The position numbers and the translations under genes were made by a program. Positions 35,589 to 44,042 of a stretch of DNA of 64,000 bases are shown one piece after another (positions within the stretch are counted from its first letter, which is position 1; every line of letters begins with the position of its first letter). Below the pieces are notes generated by a model that saw only the letters and a list, made by a program, of their open reading frames with translations, was not told the origin of the DNA and did no database searches. The DNA is from Chitinophagaceae bacterium (GTDB lineage Bacteria; Bacteroidota; Bacteroidia; Chitinophagales; Chitinophagaceae), in the NCBI GenBank assembly GCA_019638595.1, contig JAHBTJ010000014.1, forward strand, positions 167,193-231,192. The letters run 5' to 3'.

Positions 35589-36209
35589 TCAGCTTATAAT
35601 GATCTTAACCCCTTTATCTTCAAACTGGTTTACCAGGTGAGCAGGTATTTTGTCATCGATAATGATGTAATCAATCTGTTCAACAGAACAGATTTTAGCC
35701 ACGCCCCTCCTGTTGAATTTGGAGCTGTCTGCCAGCAAGATCAACGTCTGCGCGGTTTCGATCATTTTCATGTTCAATGTCGCTTCAGTGAGGTTAGAGA
35801 TCGTAGCGCTATAATCCAGCTCAATGTCATCAACCCCTAAAAAAAGAAGCTCACATGAAATAGTTTCCAGTACCTGCAACGCATATCCCCCGGCTACAGA
35901 CGATGAATTGGGACGGATCACTCCGCCTAATTGCAATACTTCAATATTATTCCTGCTGCTCAACTCAAGACCAACTTTAAGCGCAGGGGTTATTACCGTA
36001 AGTTTTTTTGAAGGATGTAAAACTGTTGCTAATGCAAAAGCAGTTGTTCCGGAACCAATCATAATGGAATCCGCATTTTTGGCCAGGTCAATAGCTGCTT
36101 TTGCAATTTTTTTCTTTTCATCAATATTGATAAATTCTTTTTCATTGATGGGCTTATCTCCCGCATAAGGATTGCTGATGGAGGCGCCGCTATAGCGGGC
36201 GCTTCTCAA
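35589..36209 (-). pseudogene. DeoR-family regulator lacking the helix-turn-helix (5'-truncated)
   Basis: 206 codons, opening only with a TTG; an in-frame TGA lies about 20 bp further upstream. The C-terminal DeoR sugar-phosphate sensor is intact: MIGSGTTAFALA, LTVITPALKVGLEL, EVLQLGGVIRPNSSSV, LLADSSKFNRRGVA. The about 55-residue DNA-binding head expected before GGASISNPY is missing. Where it should be, opposite-strand sequence resembling an FGGY kinase tail begins (about 36183). It cannot bind DNA as a normal DeoR repressor. Expression as a free sensor domain is possible but not supported. Confidence 0.8.
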
Positions 36210-36359
36210 ACATATTTCAATTCGCTTTCAACTGCGACAAAGGCGCTTATCCAAGCAGAAAAGCTGGTTACGCCGGAAAAAGAGCTGAGTGAAAAATATG
36301 ATCATTTATATCATACATTTATTGATGAACTGAGGGTAAGGGAATATATTAAGCCGTGA
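36183..36359 (+). pseudogene. C-terminal remnant of an FGGY-type carbohydrate kinase
   Basis: The plus strand reads GGAAIAGASQTYF then, after LSTATKALIQ, AEKLVTPEKELSEKYDHLYH and ends REYIKP before TGA at 36357-36359. This resembles the tail of FGGY sugar kinases (a Gly/Ala-rich block, an acidic/proline stretch, then a YxxLYxxF helix). Nothing upstream continues the kinase: it abuts the truncated DeoR gene on the opposite strand, as left by a deletion. Identification by eye, moderate. Confidence 0.5.
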
Positions 36360-36433
36360 ATGGGCAGTGCCCGCCCGGATGAATACCGTTCGGACGGGGT
36401 GAATGGTGAAACGACAAACGTGAAACGACAAAT

Positions 36434-37030
36434 ATGCTTAAAGTGATTTTATTACGCCACGGCGAAACTCCTTATAATGCGGATGGCAACCGCTATTGCG
36501 GCAGAACAGATATAGGGCTTACGGAAAAAGGGCTTGCCCAGGCGCAGAAAGTATTTGCTGCCCTGAAAGATGTACATATTGATGCAGTGTATGCATCGCC
36601 GTTAGCGCGTGCCCGTAAAACAGCAGAGATCGCCTCCGGCAATCGCCCGGTGATCACAGACGAACGTATCATAGAAGCTGATTTCGGGCTTTGGGAAGGA
36701 AAGACCAAAGAAGAATTTATTGCCGAAAACCCGGAGCTGTGGTGGCAATGGATGAAGGACCCTAAAAATACAAAAGCAGGCGGAACCGGTGAAACAGGCG
36801 GGGAGATCGTAAAAAGGGTAAATGATTTTTTTGAGGAGATGAACGTTAAACATAATAATCAAAAGATCCTGGTGGTGGCGCATAATGGTATCAACAGGCT
36901 GTATATGGCATTTAAATTAGGAATGCCTTTATCCTATTACCGGCGCATTGAGCAGGAAAATTCTTCCATTACTCTTTTTGAGCTGGATGACGAAAAAGGG
37001 TTTACTCTTAAAAAATTGAATGCGATATAG
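36434..37030 (+). CDS. Histidine phosphatase (phosphoglycerate-mutase-like)
   Basis: 198 residues with the phosphohistidine motif RHGETPYN (8-15), ASPLARARKTAEIA, Glu in EADFGLWEGKT and the second histidine in VVAHNGINR. Similar to CobC/alpha-ribazole phosphatases and sugar-phosphate phosphatases. With no cobalamin genes nearby and a broken sugar kinase and DeoR next door, a sugar-phosphate substrate is as likely. Cytoplasmic. Flanked on both sides by word-type repeats. Confidence 0.88.
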   Translation: MLKVILLRHGETPYNADGNRYCGRTDIGLTEKGLAQAQKVFAALKDVHIDAVYASPLARARKTAEIASGNRPVITDERIIEADFGLWEGKTKEEFIAENPELWWQWMKDPKNTKAGGTGETGGEIVKRVNDFFEEMNVKHNNQKILVVAHNGINRLYMAFKLGMPLSYYRRIEQENSSITLFELDDEKGFTLKKLNAI

Positions 37031-37096
37031 TGAATGGGCAATAGTGAAATGTGAGACGTGAAACTTGTAACCTGTAACCTACCATTCATCAATGGA
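37031..37096. repeat. Word-type intergenic repeat (copy 5)
   Basis: Words TGAATGGGCAATAGTGAAA, GTGAGACGTGAAACTTG, TAACCTGTAACC. A related GTGAAACGACAAA pair lies at 36407-36432. Confidence 0.6.
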
Positions 37097-37116
37097 ATAA
37101 TTTTTAACCAGTATAT

Positions 37117-38307
37117 ATGAATATCAGAAATAACCTGGCTTTATGTTTAATGATTGTTGCTTTGTGGAGCTGCAATAGTTCTCAGAAAGAACAACAACCT
37201 GACAACAAAAAAAAACAGCTTTCCCTAAATGATCTTCCCCGTAAGATCTACGTCGAAGACGGCAATTTTCATGTGCAGGGCGTTGTTGTTGATACTAAAC
37301 GCGGGTATGCATATTTTTCGTTTACAACAAGCCTGGTCAGGACCAATTTAAAGGGAGAGATCATCGGCAGTGTTGACGGCTTCATCGGGCACCTGGGCTG
37401 CCTGGCTATGAACCCGGAAGACGGCCGCATCTATGCCTCACTGGAGTATAAAAATGATAAAATAGGCAAAGGGATCTTAAAGGGATTGGGGAACGGATCG
37501 AAAACAGGCGAAAATGAAAATTCTTTTTATATCGCAATTTTTGACGGGGAAAAGATAACCCGGCCGGGCATGAATGCCGAAAAAGATAATATTATCAGCA
37601 CCGTTTATGTAAAAGAAGTGGTTGACGATTATAACGCAAAGCTGATGAATGGGAGTAAACAGGTAGAACACCGCTACGGATGCAGCGGTATTGATGGTAT
37701 TGCCTTCGGCCCTCAGTTCGGACAAAAGCAGGAAAAGAACTTCTTAAACGTGGCTTATGGCATATATGGTGATACTTCCCGCACAGACAACGATTACCAG
37801 TTGATCCTGCAATATGATGCAAACAACATCAGGCAGTACGAGCGCCCTCTCTCTCAAAGCCGGTTTGATGTAACCGGGCCGGACAAACCGCTGAACAAAT
37901 ATTTTCTTTATACCGGCAACACCACGTATGGTATTCAGAACCTGGAATATGATGCAAACACCGGGTATTGGTTTGCCGCCGTTTATCCCGGCAAAAAATC
38001 AGCATTTCCCAATTACAGCCTGTTTGCCATAGACGGCTCCCAAAGCCCGGCGCTACAAACGTTAAAAGGGTTTGATAGTATAGAGAATGGCAACGTGCTG
38101 CAGTTGGCAAAAGCCGGTATGCACGATGAAAAAAGCAGTGTATACGGATGGCATTATGCATGGGGCGCCACCGGCATCTGCTCCCTGGGTAACGGCTATT
38201 TCTATATTTCCCAAAATGGTGTGGCCGAAAATAAAAAGCAATATTGCAATCTCCAATTATATCGCTGGACAGGAGATGCAGCCAGGCCGTTTGAGGAGGT
38301 GAAATAA
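37117..38307 (+). CDS. Unknown lipoprotein, possible beta-propeller
   Basis: 396 residues with a lipoprotein leader (LMIVALWSCNSS), so it is membrane anchored. The body has repeated strand patterns such as GVVVDTKRGYAYFSF, GCLAMNPEDGRIYASLE, GIQNLEYDANTGYWFAA and GNGYFYISQNG, spaced as in propeller proteins. I do not recognise a named family. No enzyme motif is evident. It ends at a bidirectional terminator shared with the GMC operon. Confidence 0.8.
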   Translation: MNIRNNLALCLMIVALWSCNSSQKEQQPDNKKKQLSLNDLPRKIYVEDGNFHVQGVVVDTKRGYAYFSFTTSLVRTNLKGEIIGSVDGFIGHLGCLAMNPEDGRIYASLEYKNDKIGKGILKGLGNGSKTGENENSFYIAIFDGEKITRPGMNAEKDNIISTVYVKEVVDDYNAKLMNGSKQVEHRYGCSGIDGIAFGPQFGQKQEKNFLNVAYGIYGDTSRTDNDYQLILQYDANNIRQYERPLSQSRFDVTGPDKPLNKYFLYTGNTTYGIQNLEYDANTGYWFAAVYPGKKSAFPNYSLFAIDGSQSPALQTLKGFDSIENGNVLQLAKAGMHDEKSSVYGWHYAWGATGICSLGNGYFYISQNGVAENKKQYCNLQLYRWTGDAARPFEEVK

Positions 38308-38352
38308 AAAGTTAAGGCTGCTTTTCCTTTGGCCTATTTTTATAAAAGAATG

Positions 38353-38385
38353 AAGGTTTCCAACTTTTAGAAAGTTGGAAACCTT
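38353..38385. terminator. Bidirectional terminator
   Basis: Perfect 15-bp stem AAGGTTTCCAACTTT (38353-38367) with 38371-38385 and a 3-nt loop. Placed between convergent genes; ends just before the stop of the 38393-39034 gene. Confidence 0.85.
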
Positions 38386-38392
38386 TTGTTCA

Positions 38393-39034
38393 TTATACAT
38401 TTTCCATCCCATACTGCTTCAATATATCTGCGGGAACTCCCTCCCATTTGTTGGGTGCGTTCCCTATATATCCTATATCTTCAACACCCATTTCGGTAGT
38501 GTAAAAGCCCGATGCCGTAAGGTCGCGCATGCGGTTAAAAAAAGCCACTCCCTGTTCCATACCGGGTTTAACATCTTCCGGATAGGCAATATCGTTCACC
38601 ATTTCCAACTGCTGATCTTTTGCAGCATCCTTAAATGCAGCATTGTACCTGTTCATGCACTGAAGATCCAGCCAGCGCAGTCCGCCACGCATAGGCGTTT
38701 GGTGCGAGGGTATATCTTTTACAATGAACTCAATGAACTCGGGTACTTTAGCATCTGATGCGCTGCCTGATTTTTCATCTTTAGGAATAATAATATCGGC
38801 AAGCACGGTAATGGTTGCCATTTCATGAGCTGTAAAAAATTTTTCAGCCTGTAATTTTTTATTACGCTCCAGCTCAAAGGGCTCCCGGCCAGCCGCTTCA
38901 TCACCCGCAGATGAAGAGGGTTGATTTTCAGCTTCCTTTTTGGCATCTGTATTGCATGCCTGCATCAACACACCAGTTGATACAGCGGTTAATCCTATGG
39001 CTTTTAATGACTCGCGTCTGTTCATAACAATCAA
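38393..39034 (-). CDS. Gluconate 2-dehydrogenase subunit 3-like protein
   Basis: 213 residues (start ATG 39034, or 39025 at MNRRESLK). A Tat-like leader RRESLKAIGLTAVSTG leads to a lipobox-like LMQACN. The body matches the small gamma subunit of membrane sugar dehydrogenases: FTAHEMATITVLADIIIP, VPEFIEFIVKD, and the late YIGNAPNKWEGVP. Such subunits help export the flavoprotein through Tat as a pair. It is encoded 9 bp downstream of the GMC oxidoreductase gene in the same operon. Confidence 0.9.
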   Translation of the reverse strand: MIVMNRRESLKAIGLTAVSTGVLMQACNTDAKKEAENQPSSSAGDEAAGREPFELERNKKLQAEKFFTAHEMATITVLADIIIPKDEKSGSASDAKVPEFIEFIVKDIPSHQTPMRGGLRWLDLQCMNRYNAAFKDAAKDQQLEMVNDIAYPEDVKPGMEQGVAFFNRMRDLTASGFYTTEMGVEDIGYIGNAPNKWEGVPADILKQYGMENV

Positions 39035-39043
39035 TTAAGCGGG

Positions 39044-40780
39044 TTAAACATTTAATTTCCGGCGTTGCTGCAAAATGTATTCTGCGGTACGCATAGATAG
39101 TGCGAGGATCGTCCAGGTGGCATTTTTGTCGCCCTGCTGCACAAAAGGCGCAGCATCTACCACAAACAGGTTTTTACAATCATGCGCCTGGCACCACCTG
39201 TTCAATGCACTCTTCTTCGGATTATCGCCCATGCGTATAGTGCCCACTTCATGAATGATCCTTCCCGGCGCTTCCAGTCCCCAACTGTCTTCGGGTCCGC
39301 GTTGAGGCGAAGTAACGATCGCTCCCATTTTGTGCATGACCTCTGCAAAGGTTTCCTGCATGTGTTTGGCCTGCAGCACTTCTTCATTGCTCCACTTATA
39401 ATGAAAACGCAATACAGGAATGCCATACTTATCTACCACATTCGGATCTATTTCGCAATAATTATCCTCTCTTGCAATAGCGGTTCCTCTACCAGCCATG
39501 CCCACCTGCGTTCCAAAAAATCTACGGTAATCTTCTTTGAGATCAGCGCCAAAGCCACCCGCTTTTTTAGGCTTACCATCTTTACCCGGCACTTTCCCGT
39601 TCATACGATGTATGCCTCCTCCAAAACCATACGAAGGCATGCGCATACCACCGCCATATTCAATATGATATCCCCTGGGGAAAGGAAGTTTTTTGTTATC
39701 GAGCCACCAGGGAGAATATATATGAATGCTTCCGGCGCCATCTTCGTTAAACCGCTTGCGATCCATTAATTGCGGTAAAAAACCGCCCATGCTGGAACCC
39801 GTGGAATCGTGCAGGTATTTACCTACCACGTTGCTGTTGTTGGCTAACCCGTTGGGATGCGCGGATGATTTTGAATTCAGTAATATCCTGGCAGACTCGC
39901 AGGCGCTTGCACCCAGTATTACTATTTTCGTACTTACCTGGTATTCCTGCATATCGTCTTTATTAATATACGATACGCCGGTAGCCACTCCATTTTTATC
40001 TGTAATGATTTCGCGCACCATGGCATTGGTAACTACCTCCAGGTTACCGGTTTTCATAGCAGGTATTACCAGGCATGAAGAAGCAGAAAAATCGCCGTAC
40101 ACTTTACAGCTACGCCCGCATTGTCCACAATAAAAACAGGGCTGCCGGTCTTTATTGTCCTTCAGCAATTCTGTTATTACGGAACCGCGCCCGGCAATAA
40201 CAGGCACGCCTGCCTGTGCAGCGTGCTTTTTAATAAACAGCTCGGGCAACCTCGGCTTGGGTGGCTTCATGAAAATGCCATCCGGTTCGTTGGGTATACC
40301 CTCCACTGTTCCGTAAATGCCAATGAGCTGATCAATTTTATCGTAATAAGGCTTTAACTCCTCGTAGGTAAAAGGCCAGTCTTCGGTTAAGCCATCCGTA
40401 GGCTTGAAATCTTCGGGTCCCATGCGCAACGAAATCCTCCCCCAGTGGTTGGTTTTTCCACCCAGCATCCTCGATCTGAACCAGTCAAACTCGGTATTGT
40501 TTTTCCGGGTGTAAGGTTCCCCGTCAATTTCCCAACCGCCATATGCGGCATCAAAATCACCGAAAGGACGCACGGTAGACGCTCCTCTCCGCGGCGACTC
40601 CCAGGGCTTCTTGAACTGGTGAGAATCGGTTTTGGGGTCGAAAAACGGGCCGGCTTCCAGCATTAATACTTTAATGCCCGCGTTGGCAAGCACATAGCCG
40701 GCCATACCACCTCCTGCGCCGGATCCTATTACTACTACATCATGAACTTTGGAGGATTTTTTGATCTGTAAATTTCCCAT
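39044..40780 (-). CDS. GMC-family FAD oxidoreductase (sugar dehydrogenase catalytic subunit)
   Basis: 578 residues. FAD-binding motif VVIGSGAGGGMAGYVL (17-32), GGKTNHWGRISLR, and a cysteine-rich segment CFYCGQCGRSC at about 218-228 that could hold an Fe-S cluster as in gamma-subunit-partnered glucose dehydrogenases. The C-terminal GMC signature includes GTIRMG and the late FVVDAAPFVQQGDKNATWTI. It oxidises a sugar or alcohol, probably in the periplasm, riding out with the Tat-leader subunit. No cytochrome c subunit is encoded nearby. Confidence 0.92.
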   Translation of the reverse strand: MGNLQIKKSSKVHDVVVIGSGAGGGMAGYVLANAGIKVLMLEAGPFFDPKTDSHQFKKPWESPRRGASTVRPFGDFDAAYGGWEIDGEPYTRKNNTEFDWFRSRMLGGKTNHWGRISLRMGPEDFKPTDGLTEDWPFTYEELKPYYDKIDQLIGIYGTVEGIPNEPDGIFMKPPKPRLPELFIKKHAAQAGVPVIAGRGSVITELLKDNKDRQPCFYCGQCGRSCKVYGDFSASSCLVIPAMKTGNLEVVTNAMVREIITDKNGVATGVSYINKDDMQEYQVSTKIVILGASACESARILLNSKSSAHPNGLANNSNVVGKYLHDSTGSSMGGFLPQLMDRKRFNEDGAGSIHIYSPWWLDNKKLPFPRGYHIEYGGGMRMPSYGFGGGIHRMNGKVPGKDGKPKKAGGFGADLKEDYRRFFGTQVGMAGRGTAIAREDNYCEIDPNVVDKYGIPVLRFHYKWSNEEVLQAKHMQETFAEVMHKMGAIVTSPQRGPEDSWGLEAPGRIIHEVGTIRMGDNPKKSALNRWCQAHDCKNLFVVDAAPFVQQGDKNATWTILALSMRTAEYILQQRRKLNV

Positions 40781-41013
40781 AATGACAAATGCAGGTTACA
40801 ATCGTGGAAAAATATTTAAAACCTAGAGCAATGTTCAAGATATTAATACTTACAAAGAATACAAAAAATAGTTTGGCGACAGCAAGTTTGTGGTTTGAAA
40901 ACTCCATGCCGGCTATTCATTCTCAACTTTCCCATTGTTCAAAACCTGTAATATAAGGAATAAGGGAGAGGCTGATAAGTATTTTCTCTTAAATTTATCA
41001 ATTATTACATACG

Positions 41014-43533
41014 ATGTCCTATAATATCCCCAAACATCTTATCGGCCTTACAGAAGATGAAGTAAAAAATTCCCGGAACAAATCCGGCTACAACCTGGTG
41101 GATAGTAACAAAAAGACTGCGTGGTATTATTTGCTTTTAGATATCTTGAAAGAACCGATGTTGCTTTTGTTAATTGCGGTAGCAGTCATTTATGTAATTG
41201 TAGGAAATTATTCAGAAGCGATTTTTATGCTTGGAGCTATTATAGCGGTTTCAGCCATTTCTTTTTACCAGGATAACCGCAGTAAAAAGGCGTTAGAAGC
41301 ATTAGAGAAGCTGAACGAACCACTAAGTACCGTTATACGAAATGCAAAAGTGATACGAATACCTACACACGAGATTGCTGTGGGTGATTTATGTATAGTA
41401 GAAGAAGGAAAAATGATTAATGCCGACGGGCGGATTGTATACAGTAATGATCTTTCAGTGAATGAAGCATCACTGACCGGAGAGAGCTATTCTGTTTTTA
41501 AAAGCCAGGAAACCGAAGACAGGAAGTTGTATAGCGGAACGTTGGTGGTATCGGGCTTAGCTGTTTTTGAAGTAGAAAGCATTGGTGCCGGCACAAGATT
41601 GGGAAAAATCGGGCAATCCATTCAAAACATTAAGGAAGAAATTTCTCCCCTTCAAATACAGATCACAAAATTTGTTCGGGCAATGGCCATTATTGGCATC
41701 GTATTTTTTTTAATGGTTTGGATATACAGCTACCTGCAAACAAAAAATATTATTGAAAGCCTGTTAGCGGGACTTACTTTGGCGATGTCTGTTTTGCCAG
41801 AGGAAATTCCGGTTGCTTTTACCACTTTTATGGCAATAGGCGCGTGGAAGCTGATGCGGGAAGGTATCATTATCAAACGAAGCAGCGTGGTGGAAACACT
41901 GGGAAGCACTACCGTTATTTGCACGGATAAGACCGGAACGATCACCGAAAACTCAATGCACCTGAAGCAGGCTTATGATTTTAAAACAAATAAGGTGTAT
42001 GATGAAAACGATTTTAATGAAAAAAGCCTGTCTGAACTCTTAACATACGCAATGTGGAGCAGCGAGCCGGTGCCGTTTGACCCGATGGAAAAAACACTTC
42101 ACAAAATTTATGAGCAAACACAATCAACCGACCGGAGAAATGACTTTCAACTGATACACGAATACCCGTTAGAGGGTAAGCCGCCCATGATGACGCATAT
42201 TTTTAAAAATAATTCAGGCGAAAGAATTATTGCTGCCAAAGGCGCACCTGAAGCCATTCTTTCTGTATCAAATCTTTCGGACAATCAGAAAGCATTGCTC
42301 CGGAGTCAAATACAACAATCCGGGCAACAAGGCTATCGCGTATTGGGCGTAGCCAAATCATCTTTTGAAGGAAATAACTTCCCGGCAAAACAACAGGACT
42401 TACGTTTTGAATTCTTAGGATTAACCGTATTTTACGACCCACCTAAAAAAGGCATACAGGAGGTATTTCAAAAAATCTACAATGCCGGGATAAAAGTAAA
42501 AGTCATTACAGGCGACAATGCCGATACTACCAATGCGATCGCCAGGCAGGCAGGAATTATCAACACATCTCAACCTGTAAACGGAAGCACAATTATGCAT
42601 TGCCCCAAAGAAGAGCTGATTGCTTTATCAGAAAACACCTCCTTGTTTACCCGCATGTTTCCCGAAGCTAAACTAACGGTAGTAAATGCATTAAAGCAAA
42701 ATGGTGAGGTAGTAGCCATGCTGGGTGATGGCGTGAATGATGCACCGGCTTTAAAAGCGGCACATATTGGTGTTGCCATGGGTAATAAAGGAACGGAAAT
42801 TGCAAAAGCGGCCGCGTTGTTAGTAATTACAAACGATGACCTGGACAAGCTGATTACAGGAATTGCAGCAGGGAGAAGAATTTATACGAATATAAAAAAA
42901 GCTGTTCAGTATATCATATCTATTCATATTCCCATTATTCTTACCGTATCTCTTCCTTTATTTTTAGGATGGATGTATCCTGCCATCTTTATGCCCGTGC
43001 ACGTTATTTTTTTAGAGCTGATTATGGGACCAACCTGTTCGATCGTATATGAAAATGAGCCGATGGAAAAGAATACGATGTTGCAAAAACCAAGGAAAAT
43101 GACAGATACTTTCCTGAACTGGAAAGAGCTTGCAATCAGTATTGTTCAGGGATTGGTGATAACTGTTGGTGTATTGTTCGCTTACCAGTATACTGTACAG
43201 GGAGGAGGTAATGAAGAAAAAACGAGAGCGGTAGTGTTCACTACGCTGATCTTTGCCAATATACTGCTTAGCTACGCTAACCGGTCTTTTTATTACAGCA
43301 TTTGGGAATCATTTAAAAACAGGAATATCCTGTTGCCAGGCGTAAGCACAGCTACGCTGGCACTATTGTTTGCTATGCTTTTTATAAAGCCAATCACGCA
43401 TTTTTTCCAGGTAACCACATTAACGCTAAGTGAAATCGGGTTTTCTTCTTTGATAGCAATCGTTTCGGTAATATGGTTTGAAGTATATAAGCTGGTGAAA
43501 AGAAGAAAGATTAATAATAATGCAGGCGGATAA
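41014..43533 (+). CDS. Cation-translocating P-type ATPase (P2 type)
   Basis: 839 residues. N-terminal cation-ATPase helix, actuator TGES motif (SLTGESYSV), phosphorylation site CTDKTGTIT (Asp305), nucleotide-binding AAKGAPEAI, hinge VKVITGDNADT and MLGDGVNDAPALKAAHIGVAMG. The M4 motif reads PEEIP rather than the PEGLP of typical calcium pumps, and the C-terminal helices contain NEPME. It exports a cation (Ca2+ likeliest, but Mg2+, Mn2+ or Na+ possible) at the inner membrane. Monocistronic. Confidence 0.92.
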   Translation: MSYNIPKHLIGLTEDEVKNSRNKSGYNLVDSNKKTAWYYLLLDILKEPMLLLLIAVAVIYVIVGNYSEAIFMLGAIIAVSAISFYQDNRSKKALEALEKLNEPLSTVIRNAKVIRIPTHEIAVGDLCIVEEGKMINADGRIVYSNDLSVNEASLTGESYSVFKSQETEDRKLYSGTLVVSGLAVFEVESIGAGTRLGKIGQSIQNIKEEISPLQIQITKFVRAMAIIGIVFFLMVWIYSYLQTKNIIESLLAGLTLAMSVLPEEIPVAFTTFMAIGAWKLMREGIIIKRSSVVETLGSTTVICTDKTGTITENSMHLKQAYDFKTNKVYDENDFNEKSLSELLTYAMWSSEPVPFDPMEKTLHKIYEQTQSTDRRNDFQLIHEYPLEGKPPMMTHIFKNNSGERIIAAKGAPEAILSVSNLSDNQKALLRSQIQQSGQQGYRVLGVAKSSFEGNNFPAKQQDLRFEFLGLTVFYDPPKKGIQEVFQKIYNAGIKVKVITGDNADTTNAIARQAGIINTSQPVNGSTIMHCPKEELIALSENTSLFTRMFPEAKLTVVNALKQNGEVVAMLGDGVNDAPALKAAHIGVAMGNKGTEIAKAAALLVITNDDLDKLITGIAAGRRIYTNIKKAVQYIISIHIPIILTVSLPLFLGWMYPAIFMPVHVIFLELIMGPTCSIVYENEPMEKNTMLQKPRKMTDTFLNWKELAISIVQGLVITVGVLFAYQYTVQGGGNEEKTRAVVFTTLIFANILLSYANRSFYYSIWESFKNRNILLPGVSTATLALLFAMLFIKPITHFFQVTTLTLSEIGFSSLIAIVSVIWFEVYKLVKRRKINNNAGG

Positions 43534-43665
43534 TCCGGAAAAGGGGCGGTAAACAAAGACGATGATGCTCTCCGCAATGCCCCTCCCCCAACGTACATTG
43601 AAAATGACAAGGATTACCTTTAAGCTAAGCAGATCGTAATAATCTGTTTCTTATTCGCGGGGACT

Positions 43666-43855
43666 GCTTCTCCCGCCGCTATATTCATTTAATTCAAATC
43701 TTCATGCCGGCGGGATCGCAGAGACGATACGGGTGGTTGAATATATATAAACTGCCTCATAAGTATGATGCAAAGCTATAGTGCTCTTACCCGTCATGGC
43801 GATCCCGCCGCCATCTTTTGCTTCAGCTCAAAACGAATGTAATGGCGGGAGAAGC
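43666..43855. repeat. Nested inverted repeat of about 190 bp
   Basis: Outer arms GCTTCTCCCGCC (43666-43677) and GGCGGGAGAAGC (43844-43855), perfect 12 bp. Inner arms CGGCGGGATCGC (43708-43719) and GCGATCCCGCCG (43799-43810), perfect 12 bp. Flanks of the outer arms also match partly. No ORF. It could be a small non-autonomous mobile element or a structured RNA. Confidence 0.6.
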
Positions 43856-43904
43856 CATCCTCACAAGTCCTTGCACGAGGAGGCATTATGAAAAACCCAG
43901 GTCG

Positions 43905-44040
43905 TAACCTGAAACCTGTAATTTGCAACCTGCGTAGCTATTAGCTATCAGCCGTCAGCTTTGAGCTATCAGCATAAACCACAAACCTCAAACCACAAAC
44001 TATAAACTATAAACCCGTAACCTGAAACCTGCAACTCTGC
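43905..44040. repeat. Word-type intergenic repeat (copy 6), inverted relative to copy 7
   Basis: Contains GAAACCTGTAATTTGC, CAGCCGTCAGCTTTGAGC, AACCACAAACCTCAAACC and ATAAACTATAAACCC. Bases 43943-43974 are the reverse complement of 56427-56458 with one mismatch in 32. Confidence 0.75.
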
Positions 44041-44042
44041 CA

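Noticed and set aside
43534-44042. CRISPR array or tandem repeat in the repeat-rich gap
   Set aside because: The repeated words vary in order, length and strand, and there are no regular spacers and no cas genes.
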